Below, in pieces: positions 48,894-55,679 of a stretch of 64,000 nucleotides of DNA (the first letter of the stretch is position 1; the number at the start of each line of letters is the position of its first letter). Position numbers and translations under genes: made by a program. Under the pieces are notes generated by a model. The model was not told the origin of the DNA, searched no databases, and worked only from the letters and a program-made list of their open reading frames with translations. The stretch is from Pagrus major (Eukaryota > Chordata > Actinopteri > Spariformes > Sparidae), in the NCBI RefSeq assembly GCF_040436345.1, contig NC_133238.1, positions 11,410,150 to 11,474,149 of the forward strand, in the 5' to 3' direction.

Positions 48894-51663
48894 GCTGATT
48901 GCTCATGTGGTGTGTGTTACCTGTCGTTCCCAGCGGACTGCCCCACATGTACACCATCGCACACAGATGAGAGGCAGCGTGGCGTCATAAGCAGCCCACA
49001 CACACTCTGCCCGGAGCTGTTCACATCCACATTTAGGTGTTTTGAAATGTTGCAAACAATAAAAAAATGATTTGATTCACCACAAAAACACATCCAGAAG
49101 AAATATGAAGTTTAGTCAAAATGAAAACATGTCTACTTGTGTTAGTCAGTGCGGTCAGTGTGTTCTGATGTATGCAGATGAAACAGCCGCAAAAAAAGCC
49201 CAGGGAACGCTGAGGGTCAGAGGTCGCATGTTGCTCAGAGTAACCTGACCGTGACCTCATCAGTATGAGACAGCCGGTCCCTCCAGCCCTTTGCTCTTGT
49301 ACCCATATGTACCCACTCTTGTGTGTGTGTGGTTTTCCTCTTGTCTCATTATATTAGCCAGATCTCAGCGCTCCATACCAAAGCAAAAACACAGTGACTG
49401 CAAAAATATGTTTACTCGTCCTCTCTAAAGTGTTCAACATGATGCAGAAATCCAGCCTGGATCCTGTGTCGTGTCTCGTCTAATCCCTCACTCCTGTTTT
49501 TCTCCCCTCAGCACTCTGTATTGGACAGACTGGAACCGAGAGGCTCCGAAGATCGAGAGTTCGTCGGTGGACGGTCAGAACCGCAGGGTGGTGGTGTCTG
49601 ACGGGGTTGGTTTGCCAAACGCTCTCACATTTGACTCGTCTTCAGGACAGGTCTGCTGGGCCGATGCAGGTAAACACCACAGTCACTGTGACTACTGGTC
49701 AACTGCTTCCACCATTATTGGTAGTAAAGTTCAAGTACATTTACTAAGTACAATACTAAAGTACTGTTTTAAGATACTTGAGTCTTTCTACTTCATGATA
49801 CTTTACACTTCAACTCCACTTCTGCTCTCAGAGGGTAATATTTAGGACTTTTTACTGCACTACATTTATCTGACAGTTAAAGTTACTATTTACAAATTAA
49901 GATTTTACAAACATAACATACGATAAGCTTATAAAATATGACGCATTGTCACAGATTAAACAACCCAGCACATAGTTGAAGTTAAATGTTTGCCTTGAAT
50001 TCGTGACAGTATTTAACGTTGTGTATTGCTACTTTTACTTAAGTAAATATGCACCTTTTTCTTTCTCTGTACGTCAGGAACGAAGCGTTTAGAGTGTGTG
50101 TCTCCAGATGGTTCAGGTCGGAGAGTGATCCACTCCAGCCTCAACTATCCATTCAGCATGGTCTACTACAGGAACCACTTCTATTACACTGACTGGAGGA
50201 GGTAGCCATGTTTGTTCATCTCTCTGTTTGTCTTAAACTTCACTACTGACGGGTGGTCAATGAGCTGTCTCTCTGTCTGCTGCCTCGTAGGGACGGAGTG
50301 ATCGCAGTGAGCAAAGAAAGCAGTCAGTTCACTGATGAATACCTGCCTGACCAGCGCTCTCACCTGTACGGCATCGCCATAGCAACCAGCCAGTGTCTAT
50401 CAGGTGAGATAAGTGTACTTTTTATTTTAATAGAAGATAAACACACACACTATCACTCTCTTTCACTTACACACACACTCTTTTCAGACTCTGTTCAGAC
50501 GGGTAATTTTGGCTCTGTATAACAACACACACACACATAAACACACAGACTTCAAGGTGCACCAGACAGTGAGCTCATTGGTTTGTGCGCAGTGATGTCA
50601 TCACATTGGTCAACTCCCACCAGATGTCACCTTAACCCTGAAGGCTGAGACAAAAAAAACACAGTTCACCCCACACAGGAGGGTGGTGGAGGAGAATGAT
50701 GCATTCAGGTCCTGTAGAATCACAGGATATATGAACTTCTTTGTGAAAGCAGCACATTAGCACATATTTTCAGCTGATTTAAACGCATTTTTTATTGCAC
50801 AAAGAAGCCAAACTTTGTTTCATCGCCCTGCACCCATCAGACAGCTGGCTTACAACTCTACTCCACACCTTTACCTGTGTTACACACACCCACCAACAAT
50901 GATTACACACCTGTCTGCGCCCTTCTACTTGTAACCTGTGTGTTTTGCGTACATGAGACCAAAGAACAATGATTACACAGCTGTGCGCGACCCTCTACCT
51001 GTATTTTGTGTTTGTGTGCGTCATGTTTGATGTGTTGATGTCTGCAGATGGCTTCAAGTCCTTTCAAAGCCTCATGTTAAAGTACAAAGTAGGCCTCTAA
51101 ACACAGGATAATCCCTAAAGTAGCACCTTGGTCGGTGTCGTTGTCAGAGCCGCAGTGTAAATCTGCTCCCGATGGAAGAGCTGTGAAAACGGTCAGAATG
51201 ACGGCTATCACTCGTGTGCGTTGCTGTAAATGTCACGTCTGCACACTTTCTAAAGCCTCAGACAGCATAACAGCCGCTCGCTTCAAAGATGAGCGGTGTA
51301 ATTCTGACCATGATGACAGCTCTAAAACACACTTGTTAGGAGGCTTAAAAGCTGTTATTGTTGAATACATGAACACACACTCACACATGCTCTTTACGGA
51401 GATGATTCTCAGTCACCACAAGCTGTTAAGTGTAGGGCTTTGTTCAGGATGGAGGGTCTGTTTGTTCTGTCATTAGGCCACCGCAGCACTTAAAGCTTTC
51501 ATCTTGTCACATTTGGATTCACACAGGAAGAGAAAATCAGACTCTTCATTTCCTCCTGCAGCTATAAATTTAAAGAAAAAAGGATTCTTCCAGTTGAAAT
51601 GTGACAAAAATGAGCCATTTTGTCTTCTAAATTCCTGATTTCTGTGTCTCAGGGACCCACTAA
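16541..51663 (+). CDS. nid2: Nidogen-2 with expanded Tg1 array (42 exons, span)
   Basis: Nidogens are secreted basement-membrane linkers that join laminin to collagen IV and perlecan. Coding exons in order: 16541-16747, 18293-18478, 18724-18840, 26375-26476, 26595-26734, 27113-27245, 27335-27589, 28023-28134, 29920-29959, 30415-30524, 30607-30740, 30826-30937, 31323-31523, 31605-31835, 36311-36457, 37188-37316, 38651-38776, then sixteen exons of eight Tg1 cassettes (39260-44657), 46454-46583, 46684-46784, 46871-47043, 47224-47353, 47443-47614, 49512-49669, 50078-50201, 50291-50403 and 51653-51663. All phases join, and the sum is 5514 bases (1838 codons with stop). Human NID2 has 1375 residues; seven extra 80-residue cassettes explain most of the difference. 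Domain order: signal peptide, NIDO, acidic linker, EGF, G2 barrel, three EGFs, nine Tg1, YWTD propeller. NID2 rather than NID1 is favoured by a second-type Tg1 ([14 protein letters not shown]) and by the absence of a C-terminal EGF. The last exon is the least certain. Confidence 0.95.
17055..17660. mobile_element. AAGTAC-rich teleost dispersed element
   Basis: It begins GTGGTGGAAGTATTTCAGTG and carries many AGTACT / AAGTAAAAG words. Related sequence occurs at 38808-38990 and 49725-50050. The style is that of a non-autonomous DNA transposon common in percomorph fish (from memory). No coding capacity is present. Confidence 0.5.
18030..18210. repeat. Degenerate minisatellite in nid2 intron 1
   Basis: Phrases such as GAGGAGGTTCCAGTGGTTTATGA-like words recur about five times in a unit of about 30 bases, with much drift. 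This keeps long frames open on both strands (Pro-Pro-Arg / Glu-Pro repeats on the minus strand). I do not regard those as genes. Confidence 0.6.
23141..23345 (+). mobile_element. TTAGCTTAGCATAAAGACTGG-type teleost repeat, copy 1
   Basis: It runs from ACATTTTAGGAATTATT through TTAGCTTAGCATAAAGACTG to CACCTCTAAAGCTCACTATT. This is, from memory, one of the most common dispersed elements of fish introns. It is non-coding. Confidence 0.6.
24290..24425 (-). mobile_element. TTAGCTTAGCATAAAGACTGG-type repeat, copy 2 (inverted)
   Basis: The core occurs as its reverse complement (CCAGTCTTTATGCTAAGCTA) about 1 kb after copy 1. The flank begins with the same ACATTTTAGGA phrase in direct orientation, so the element is rearranged. 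Confidence 0.5.
25715..25825 (+). repeat. Purine-rich GGA tract
   Basis: GGAGGAGGAGGAGGAGGG, then a run of eight or nine G and further GAGGAGG words. It has quadruplex or triplex potential. It lies in nid2 intron 3. Confidence 0.7.
27335..28134 (+). CDS. nid2: nid2 exons 7-8: acidic, proline-rich linker
   Basis: Exons 27335-27589 and 28023-28134 encode about 122 residues rich in Asp, Glu and Pro (for example [17 protein letters not shown] and QDEEDDYPL). They correspond to the poorly conserved, flexible segment between NIDO and the first EGF of nidogen-2. It is shorter than in human. The acidic Tyr clusters are candidate tyrosine-sulfation sites, as in other nidogens (inference). Confidence 0.88.
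28135..29919 (+). other. nid2 intron 8
   Basis: No coding sequence is seen. It has GT tracts at about 28311-28343 and 28858-28893. Confidence 0.7.
29920..30524 (+). CDS. nid2: nid2 exons 9-10: first EGF-like domain
   Basis: Exon 9 is only 40 bases (29920-29959) and ends inside ETCAR. Exon 10 (30415-30524) continues with [19 protein letters not shown] and [17 protein letters not shown]. The cysteine pattern and the [11 protein letters not shown] junction to the G2 domain are those of nidogen-2. The junction of exons 9 and 10 restores an Arg codon (AG|A). Confidence 0.93.
30061..30342. mobile_element. Relative of the 10.9-11.4 kb foldback element
   Basis: GTCTCCAGAGGAAGCTGTAC, a CTCGAGTGATATCACTTGAG block and GCATTGTGGGTAAATATAGG match phrases of the element at 10947-11400 in the same order. 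The copy is shorter and lies in the intron between nid2 exons 9 and 10. Confidence 0.6.
30607..31835 (+). CDS. nid2: nid2 exons 11-14: G2 (G2F) beta-barrel
   Basis: The exons (30607-30740, 30826-30937, 31323-31523, 31605-31835) encode about 226 residues of the GFP-like G2 barrel that binds perlecan and collagen IV in mouse nidogen. Recognisable blocks are [69 protein letters not shown] and [13 protein letters not shown], plus the final [17 protein letters not shown]. There are no stops or frame breaks. Confidence 0.94.
32100..32420 (-). repeat. Dispersed-repeat-like block (GGACCCAAACGCAGAC type)
   Basis: CACAGTTCATCAAAAATGGA, ACCCAAACGCAGACAC and the AACACAGAGGAACGCAGG series resemble a frequent fish interspersed repeat (from memory). 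No reading frame of interest is present. Confidence 0.4.
33732..33800. repeat. (GT)n microsatellite
   Basis: About 34 perfect GT units in nid2 intron 14. Confidence 0.97.
34162..34590. mobile_element. MITE with TTTAAAGGGG...ACTCC terminal inverted repeats
   Basis: The left end TTTAAAGGGGTACTCCAGCT and right end AGTGCCCCTTTAAA are inverted repeats bounding about 429 bases without coding capacity. Related ends occur at 10947 (TTAAAGGGTAACTCCACC), 19900 (TTAAAGGGCCACTCCAGC) and 40160 (GGTGGAGTGCCCCTTTAAA). It is a non-autonomous DNA transposon family. Confidence 0.7.
34946..34980. repeat. (CT)n microsatellite
   Basis: About 17 CT units with one interruption (CTCG), in nid2 intron 14. Confidence 0.95.
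36311..36457 (+). CDS. nid2: nid2 exon 15: EGF-like module after G2
   Basis: It encodes [16 protein letters not shown] and ends in [12 protein letters not shown], a six-cysteine EGF module matching the first post-G2 EGF of human NID2. Both boundaries are phase 1. The donor (TACG|GTACGG) is usable though not ideal. Confidence 0.93.
36571..36584 (+). repeat. Poly-C run (14 C)
   Basis: An uninterrupted C14 in nid2 intron 15, unusual in an AT-rich intron and likely to be unstable. Confidence 0.9.
36690..36776 (+). repeat. (TCTCT)n pentanucleotide microsatellite
   Basis: About 17 near-perfect copies in nid2 intron 15. Both edges are clean. Confidence 0.95.
37188..37316 (+). CDS. nid2: nid2 exon 16: calcium-binding EGF module
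   Basis: It starts [13 protein letters not shown], the D-I-D-E-C signature of calcium-binding EGF repeats, and ends [11 protein letters not shown]. Both boundaries are phase 1. Confidence 0.94.
37317..38650 (+). other. nid2 intron 16, where a mammalian EGF exon would lie
   Basis: In human NID2 a further EGF module (NPCEDGSHTC type) is encoded between the modules of exons 16 and 17. I found no in-frame cysteine-rich exon with suitable splice sites here. There is a short GT tract at 38322-38345. Confidence 0.6.
38651..38776 (+). CDS. nid2: nid2 exon 17: second calcium-binding EGF module
   Basis: It encodes [16 protein letters not shown] and ends [13 protein letters not shown], corresponding to the last EGF before the Tg1 domains in human NID2. 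The donor is weak (GAAG|GTCCGT). A better-looking GTAAAA four bases on would break the frame into the next exon. Confidence 0.9.
38808..38990. mobile_element. AAGTAC/AGTACTT-type dispersed element
   Basis: GATGGAATGTAACTAAATAC, TTACTTGTTCTTTATTTAAG and CTACTACATTGATTTGATTA are phrases of a common fish repeat. It lies just upstream of the Tg1 array. Confidence 0.5.
39260..39583 (+). CDS. nid2: nid2 Tg1 cassette 1 (exons 18-19)
   Basis: Exons 39260-39393 and 39478-39583. The first half reads [19 protein letters not shown] and then [15 protein letters not shown]; the second half starts [15 protein letters not shown] and ends in DCDRP. All six Tg1 cysteines are present, including the CWCV core. 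It is the most divergent first-half exon of the array and lacks the D-E-P-E-R-P start, so it is probably closest to the ancestral domain. Confidence 0.93.
39714..40070 (+). CDS. nid2: nid2 Tg1 cassette 2 (exons 20-21)
   Basis: Exons 39714-39847 and 39965-40070. It opens [18 protein letters not shown], has [13 protein letters not shown], then [12 protein letters not shown]. It is the only copy with HYRDS in place of HHRDS, and its second half carries extra charged residues ([18 protein letters not shown]). Six cysteines are intact. Confidence 0.92.
40451..40798 (+). CDS. nid2: nid2 Tg1 cassette 3 (exons 22-23)
   Basis: Exons 40451-40584 and 40693-40798. It opens [18 protein letters not shown] and contains [15 protein letters not shown], then [15 protein letters not shown]. 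The first exon ends in CAA|GTCAGT rather than the CAG|GT of its sisters. Six cysteines are intact. Confidence 0.93.
40983..41320 (+). CDS. nid2: nid2 Tg1 cassette 4 (exons 24-25)
   Basis: Exons 40983-41116 and 41215-41320. It opens [18 protein letters not shown], contains [13 protein letters not shown], then [15 protein letters not shown] and PTDCDKP. Six cysteines are intact, and both outer boundaries are phase 1. Confidence 0.93.
42010..42347 (+). CDS. nid2: nid2 Tg1 cassette 5 (exons 26-27)
   Basis: Exons 42010-42143 and 42242-42347. It opens [18 protein letters not shown], contains [18 protein letters not shown], then [15 protein letters not shown]. Six cysteines are intact. The A-to-B intron is 98 bases, as in cassette 4. 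Confidence 0.93.
42478..42801 (+). CDS. nid2: nid2 Tg1 cassette 6 (exons 28-29)
   Basis: Exons 42478-42611 and 42696-42801. It contains [20 protein letters not shown], then [19 protein letters not shown] sequence. Its following intron begins GTGAGACTGCTAATTC, shared with the intron after cassette 7. Six cysteines are intact. Confidence 0.93.
42975..43301 (+). CDS. nid2: nid2 Tg1 cassette 7 (exons 30-31)
   Basis: Exons 42975-43108 and 43196-43301. It contains [17 protein letters not shown], the only copy with R-E-R for R-D-S, then [15 protein letters not shown] and [15 protein letters not shown]. It is offset from cassette 6 by about 500 bases along its whole length, introns included. Six cysteines are intact. 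Confidence 0.93.
44315..44657 (+). CDS. nid2: nid2 Tg1 cassette 8 (exons 32-33)
   Basis: Exons 44315-44448 and 44552-44657. It opens [18 protein letters not shown] and contains [15 protein letters not shown]. The second half begins [15 protein letters not shown] (Ser for the usual Gly) and ends PPVNCDRS. Six cysteines are intact. The preceding intron (1013 bases) is the longest within the array. Confidence 0.93.
44658..46453 (+). other. nid2 intron 33
   Basis: No exon is seen, and no ninth copy of the 134/106 cassette. It contains the perfect hairpin at 45705-45755. Confidence 0.7.
45705..45755. repeat. Perfect 24-bp inverted repeat with 3-base loop
   Basis: The left arm 45705-45728 (TATGTGGGCAGGCATAAATA and four more bases) is the exact reverse complement of 45732-45755, with loop GTA. 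It could fold as a perfect hairpin in RNA or a cruciform in DNA. Confidence 0.95.
46454..46784 (+). CDS. nid2: nid2 Tg1 domain 9 (exons 34-35), the ancestral last Tg1
   Basis: Exons 46454-46583 and 46684-46784. [20 protein letters not shown] and [20 protein letters not shown] are followed by [20 protein letters not shown]. It matches the second Tg1 of human NID2, not the amplified type. The internal intron has a different phase (AG|T) from the 134/106 cassettes. The donor runs straight into a CA microsatellite. Confidence 0.93.
46584..46622. repeat. (CA)n tract at the exon 34 donor
   Basis: CA units start within the donor itself (AG|GTACACACACACAT), so repeat-length changes lie within a few bases of the splice site. 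Confidence 0.9.
46871..50403 (+). CDS. nid2: nid2 exons 36-41: YWTD six-bladed propeller (G3)
   Basis: Exons 46871-47043, 47224-47353, 47443-47614, 49512-49669, 50078-50201 and 50291-50403 encode the LDL-receptor-type propeller that binds laminin gamma-1 in mammals. YWTD-like motifs are [50 protein letters not shown] and [14 protein letters not shown]. The segment ends [19 protein letters not shown], nearly as in human. The preceding P-P-T-V-R-P linker (exon 36) also matches NID2. There are no frame breaks. Confidence 0.95.
48147..48205. repeat. (CA)n microsatellite
   Basis: About 29 CA units with two CG interruptions, in nid2 intron 38. Confidence 0.95.
48496..48568. repeat. (TG)n microsatellite
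   Basis: About 36 TG units with TT interruptions at the 5' end. It lies within 350 bases of the CA array in the opposite sense, so the strands can pair. Confidence 0.95.
48677..48720. repeat. (CA)n microsatellite
   Basis: About 22 perfect CA units in nid2 intron 38. Confidence 0.95.
48859..48891. repeat. (TG)n microsatellite
   Basis: About 16 perfect TG units in nid2 intron 38. Confidence 0.95.
49725..50050. mobile_element. AAGTAC-type dispersed element in nid2 intron 39
   Basis: AAAGTTCAAGTACATTTACT, TACTTGAGTCTTTCTACTTC and a right part TTTTACTTAAGTAAATATGC match the family seen at 17055-17660 and 38808-38990. It fills most of the intron. Confidence 0.5.
50404..51652 (+). other. nid2 last intron
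   Basis: It contains an imperfect direct duplication of about 70 bases (CAACAATGATTACACACCTG at about 50893 and AACAATGATTACACAGCTG at about 50965). It also holds the two alternative last-exon acceptors discussed under exon 42. Confidence 0.55.
51653..51663 (+). CDS. nid2: nid2 exon 42: probable terminal codons
   Basis: A good acceptor (TTTCTGTGTCTCAG|GG) joins in phase with exon 41 to give ...CLSGTH and stop. Human NID2 also ends a few residues after its last cysteine. Two alternatives exist in the same intron: an acceptor at 51047 (GTCTGCAG|ATGGC, adding 18 residues) and one at 51526 (CACACAG|GAAG, adding 13). The exon at 51653 is preferred because it leads directly into the polyadenylated 3' UTR. 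Confidence 0.45.
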
Positions 51664-52567
51664 CGACGGACTGGCAGCCGCGGGGTCCTTTGGTGCTAAA
51701 GTTCTGGAGCAGTTCCTGATCAGAGGGCAGGACCACCCATAAAAGTGCCCTCTCCGGTGTCCCTCAGAAGAAAGGACACTCAGTAGGAAGCAAGATAGCT
51801 TCCTGTTGCCAGATCGACCGTCGGAGCAAATTTACAACCCCTCCACTCACCCTGACCCCACCCCCATTATCTCACCTTAAAGATATAACCCCCAAATAAT
51901 TGTTTTGTAAATTTGTTTTATACCTCATTTCTAGTTTGTTTTTTTTCTACTGTATTTTTGTACGTGAGTTGTTTTTCTATCGATTAAAGCTACAGAACAA
52001 TGAAATCAGATTTTAAAATGTACGTGAGTGTAGGTTTTCTCTGTTAAAGCCAAAGAGGAACGACATGAAGAGCTTTAAAACTGTTCGAGCCAAAGTTCTG
52101 CTGTGAAGCCGAGCATCAGATTTCTGTGAGGTCAGCTGGCCACAGTGTTTTTTAAATTCAGGCTAATTAATTAGCATTCAGAGTGGATTCTGGGCAGATA
52201 TATAAATATGATCAAGGAAGAGAAGATTGTTGAAGGAAACTTGTGATCGTCTTTCTGTCTGTACGTCAGACAGTGAAGCTAGAGCCAGGGGATGGTTAGC
52301 TTAGTGGCGTAAAGAATAGAAACAGACTGACTGAAGTTAAAATAACCTGTCATGTTACATACTGAAACCTATCTAAATTGTATGAAATATGGAAGGTGGA
52401 AAATCATTGCCACTTTTGGGTGACTGAAATAGTTTCTGTAATCAGATTACAAAGTAATGTATTTCCCTCAGTGCTGTGTGCCAGTCAGATCACAGTGACT
52501 ACAGTCCCGCCACATTTCTCTGCACTACTAATCTGTATTTCACACAAGATGAAATGACGTTACTTTC

Positions 52568-52573
52568 TTTATT
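52568..52573 (-). terminator. Candidate polyadenylation signal for rtraf
   Basis: AATAAA on the minus strand (CAAAATAAAGAAA), about 640 bases past the stop codon. It lies inside the nid2 3' UTR, upstream of that gene's own AATAAA, so the two transcripts would overlap at their 3' ends. No closer AATAAA or ATTAAA was seen. Confidence 0.4.
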
Positions 52574-52641
52574 TTGCCAAATATTTTTACTACTACTACT
52601 TTTTAAATCTTTATCTTTTTATAAGATGTGATATTTATAAC

Positions 52642-52647
52642 AATAAA
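52642..52647 (+). terminator. Polyadenylation signal AATAAA for nid2
   Basis: A canonical AATAAA followed about 30 bases later by the GT-rich TTTGTGTGTTCG, as expected of a cleavage/polyadenylation site. Confidence 0.75.
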
Positions 52648-53205
52648 ATGTGATTTGGTACTTGACAGACTTTGTGTGTTCGTATTTTGTAATTATCACC
52701 AAACAACGACCACACAAGAAGCACAGAAGACAAACTCTGTTCAGCTGTATTTATATTTTCCCACACAGCGTCTATGTAAACCATTTCAAAATAAGCTTTT
52801 CCTCCATCTGCAAAAAACGTTTTCTCCATAAGACACAAATATAATCGCCGGTTTGAATATTTCGGCAGCTTCTCTGTGGTTTCTGGAGGTTATCAAAGGC
52901 TTAAACCAAAGTCTCTCCAGAAATTAGTTTTTAAACTCTTCAGCAACTATAGCAACGTGTGTTTTGATGCGTATTTATCGAAACATGTATACCAAAAATG
53001 AAAGACAACATGTGAAGACTTGGCATTTTCTCAACTCTAGGAAAATTCCCAATCCAAACAGTCTGATCTCGTGCATCAAAGGAAAAATACAAACTCATTT
53101 ATGTCCAATTCAAACGATGAAAGACTTTTCCTCTCAAAATCAAATTAAAACCCCCGTGGTTCAGTCCGTCCTTCCTTTCTCCAGCGTCCCTCTTCATCCT
53201 CACTC

Positions 53206-55575
53206 TCATCTGCCGACCTTGCCCAGCCTGTGGTCTGTCTTGGGGTCGGCGATGATGGCCTGAACGGCAACGATGGCCTCGTTGATCTTTGTCTGGAGCT
53301 CTCTCAGCTCCTCGATGTGCAGCAGGCGGAGGATCTGGGCTGCTTCGTTCAGAGTTGCATCTGAGAGGAAATGTATTTTACTTTTTGGTCCATGAAATTT
53401 TATTGGATACATGTGTTTATGCTTCACATGTCCTAAAAGGTTGGGGACCTCTAACTGACATCAACTTCTTTTAAAAAATCCAAACAAATACTCTGACATC
53501 ATTTTGCACTACCTGTACTTCTATATAATAAAAAGCAGCACTCACCTCCAGTGTCGAAACCCAAGATGTGCTTGTCTAAAGCTACTGGGATACCCTGGAA
53601 ATAAGCACATATACAGTGCGTGTCACAAGTGAGTAGAGTAGAGCTGAGCCACACTATGCAGTGGAAACAAAGCATTCAAGTCTGATACAAAATATGTGCA
53701 TCTTCAGTGTACAGTACCTCTTTATTCTGGCTGGTTTTAGCAATGGCTTCTTGAGAAAGTCTCTCCTGGATCAGAATACGAATGGCCTGACAGCAGCACG
53801 AAGACAAAGACAAACGGATTAATATGACAATTTTCTATTTAATAAGTATATACTGTTGATATAAATAGGTATAAATCTGGAGTTTAAAGAGCCAGAGTCA
53901 TGAATCTGAGACACAAAATCAAAATTGTTCCTGCGAGTACAGAATCTTAAAGCAAAGAGTGTGTGAGCTCAGTTCCACCTTGAGCATAACCAGGTAGTCG
54001 TCATGCCGCTGTATCTTGAGGATGTTGGCCAGAGCCATCACTCCGGCTTTGAAATCTGGAGAATTAACTGCAAAAAACAAACGAAGGATGATTTAATCTT
54101 TCACCTGAAACAAAGTGATCAAAGTGCAAGGATAGGCAGAGGAGCAGAGTAGTGTATCTACTTACCATCAAGGTGGATGAGAGGGTCAGCTGCTTTGCTG
54201 CCGGCGGCTGCCAGCGGCTCACAGTTCTTATACTTGTCCACTGAGGAAAGACACAAAACACACCGTCATGTACACTGAATATTAGCATGTCATGTGAATA
54301 TTCTACTTCTACCCTTTTTTGTTCCTGTAAAAGGTGGTCTGGTGAGTTGGCATCATTAGAAAACATTATTCCTTTTATAATGTCTCCATCTACTGGTCAT
54401 CATCAGCATTACAGCATCGTGGCAGAGCACGAATTGCATATATTATAGCCATATTGTTTGTATAGAGATGATCAGCTTTGCTCAGCAGTCACCTGATCCA
54501 GAGTTGTACTTTCACTGACGTCATCTTAAACAATATACTGATATCCTACCATTATCTCCATATTCATATCGTACAGACAAGCCCAGTAACCAGTCCAACG
54601 CCTCCTGCCTCTCCTGAACTCCAAATGGGCAGTTCACGTCCTGCAAGTACTAAACACAGGAAAAGGACACTCAAACACATATACGTGTACACCCATTCAT
54701 TCAGCTTTAAGGTGGTGTTTTCTGTAAGGTCCAGATTTCTCAATGACTGGCAGTATGATGGTGGTCTGGTCTCACCTTCTGGTAGGCTTTGGGCCAGTCT
54801 GAGCTGGGGATGTTCCTCAGGTTTCCTCTGTCCTCAATTTTATAATGTCTAATCTTCTGGTCCTCCAGCCACACAACGCAGTTCCTAAATTGGGTCTCAT
54901 CTGGGCAGAGAGGACAGACAGAGACACATCAGCAAATCAATGGACAAATGGCAACATCTCAGCAGCTACATGTTGTAATTTAGCGTCGTAAATAAGAAGC
55001 AGCTGGATAAATCAGAGACTAGATCTCAGCCTCAGTAATGTCTGCTAAATAGCTAGTTATCACAGGACGCAAATGGGTAGCTAGCACTGCTAAAGGCACA
55101 ACTTTGACAGTGTTATATTAAGATTACAGTCTAGCAGTAAGCCCAAAATCTGAGTGGTCATATTCACATAAAATGTCCTTTTTCATATTGTTGCTAAATT
55201 GCTCGCTTTAAAGTTGGGATGTGGCACTAATTTCATGGGTAAAACTGAGCGTTTTCTTTCAACTGTATACTGAATTTTAAAATTAGTTAAGCCGAATAAA
55301 AGTGAAGTATACTAAGAGGTTGTACAATGTTGTGTGCTACATTCTAACAAACGTATAGGTTTTTCAGCCCAAAAGTATCATAAAACGACTATTTTCTATT
55401 CAGAGTTTGGTATGTCGTTGTCTCCAGTGACATTCTACACGCATACACGTTAGCCGGCTCCACGTTTAACTCAGTTAACCAACGTCAAGCGGTCTTTGAA
55501 GAGTTTTTTCTCACCTGTGCAGTCAAATGCATCGGGGTTGTGATAATCTAATGCTGTCAGTTTTCTCCGAAACAT
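53206..55575 (-). CDS. rtraf: RNA transcription, translation and transport factor (C14orf166/CLE7), 8 exons
   Basis: RTRAF is a small nucleo-cytoplasmic protein of the tRNA-splicing ligase complex (with RTCB, DDX1 and FAM98B) that also binds RNA polymerase II. Minus-strand exons: 55515-55575, 54776-54900, 54550-54649, 54166-54240, 53979-54067, 53718-53786, 53546-53594 and 53206-53360. They total 723 bases (240 residues; human 244), all in phase. The protein starts MFRRKLTALDYHNPDAFDC, has QKIRHYKIEDRGNLRNI and NSPDFKAGVMALANIL, and ends in EAIVAVQAIIADPKTDHRLG plus KVGR, almost identical to human. The exon 4 segment (VDKYKNCEPLAAAGSKAADP) is the least conserved part. The gene is tail-to-tail with nid2, as in human. 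Confidence 0.97.
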
Positions 55576-55669
55576 TTCTACGTCTGTTTTGTGTATAAAT
55601 CACCGCAATCTGCAGCTAACAGTATGCTAACTTGGCTGTGTATTCTGCTAGCTGTCAGTATGTTGTATT

Positions 55670-55679
55670 GCGCATGCGC
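55670..55679. promoter_or_regulatory. Perfect NRF-1 palindrome in the rtraf promoter
   Basis: GCGCATGCGC is the exact consensus for nuclear respiratory factor 1. It sits about 95 bases upstream of the rtraf start codon, the usual place in TATA-less housekeeping promoters. Confidence 0.7.

Larger units (their letters stand above)
47615..49511 (+). other. nid2 intron 38 with CA/TG arrays
   Basis: No coding sequence is seen. It contains at least four long dinucleotide arrays: 48147-48205 (CA), 48496-48568 (TG), 48677-48720 (CA) and 48859-48891 (TG). Confidence 0.75.
51664..52665 (+). other. nid2: nid2 3' UTR
   Basis: About 1 kb runs from the proposed stop to the AATAAA at 52642. It contains an imperfect 60-base tandem duplication (starts at 51959 and 52019, each TGTACGTGAGT...) and a fragment of the TTAGCTTAG-type dispersed repeat at about 52250-52370. 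Confidence 0.6.
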
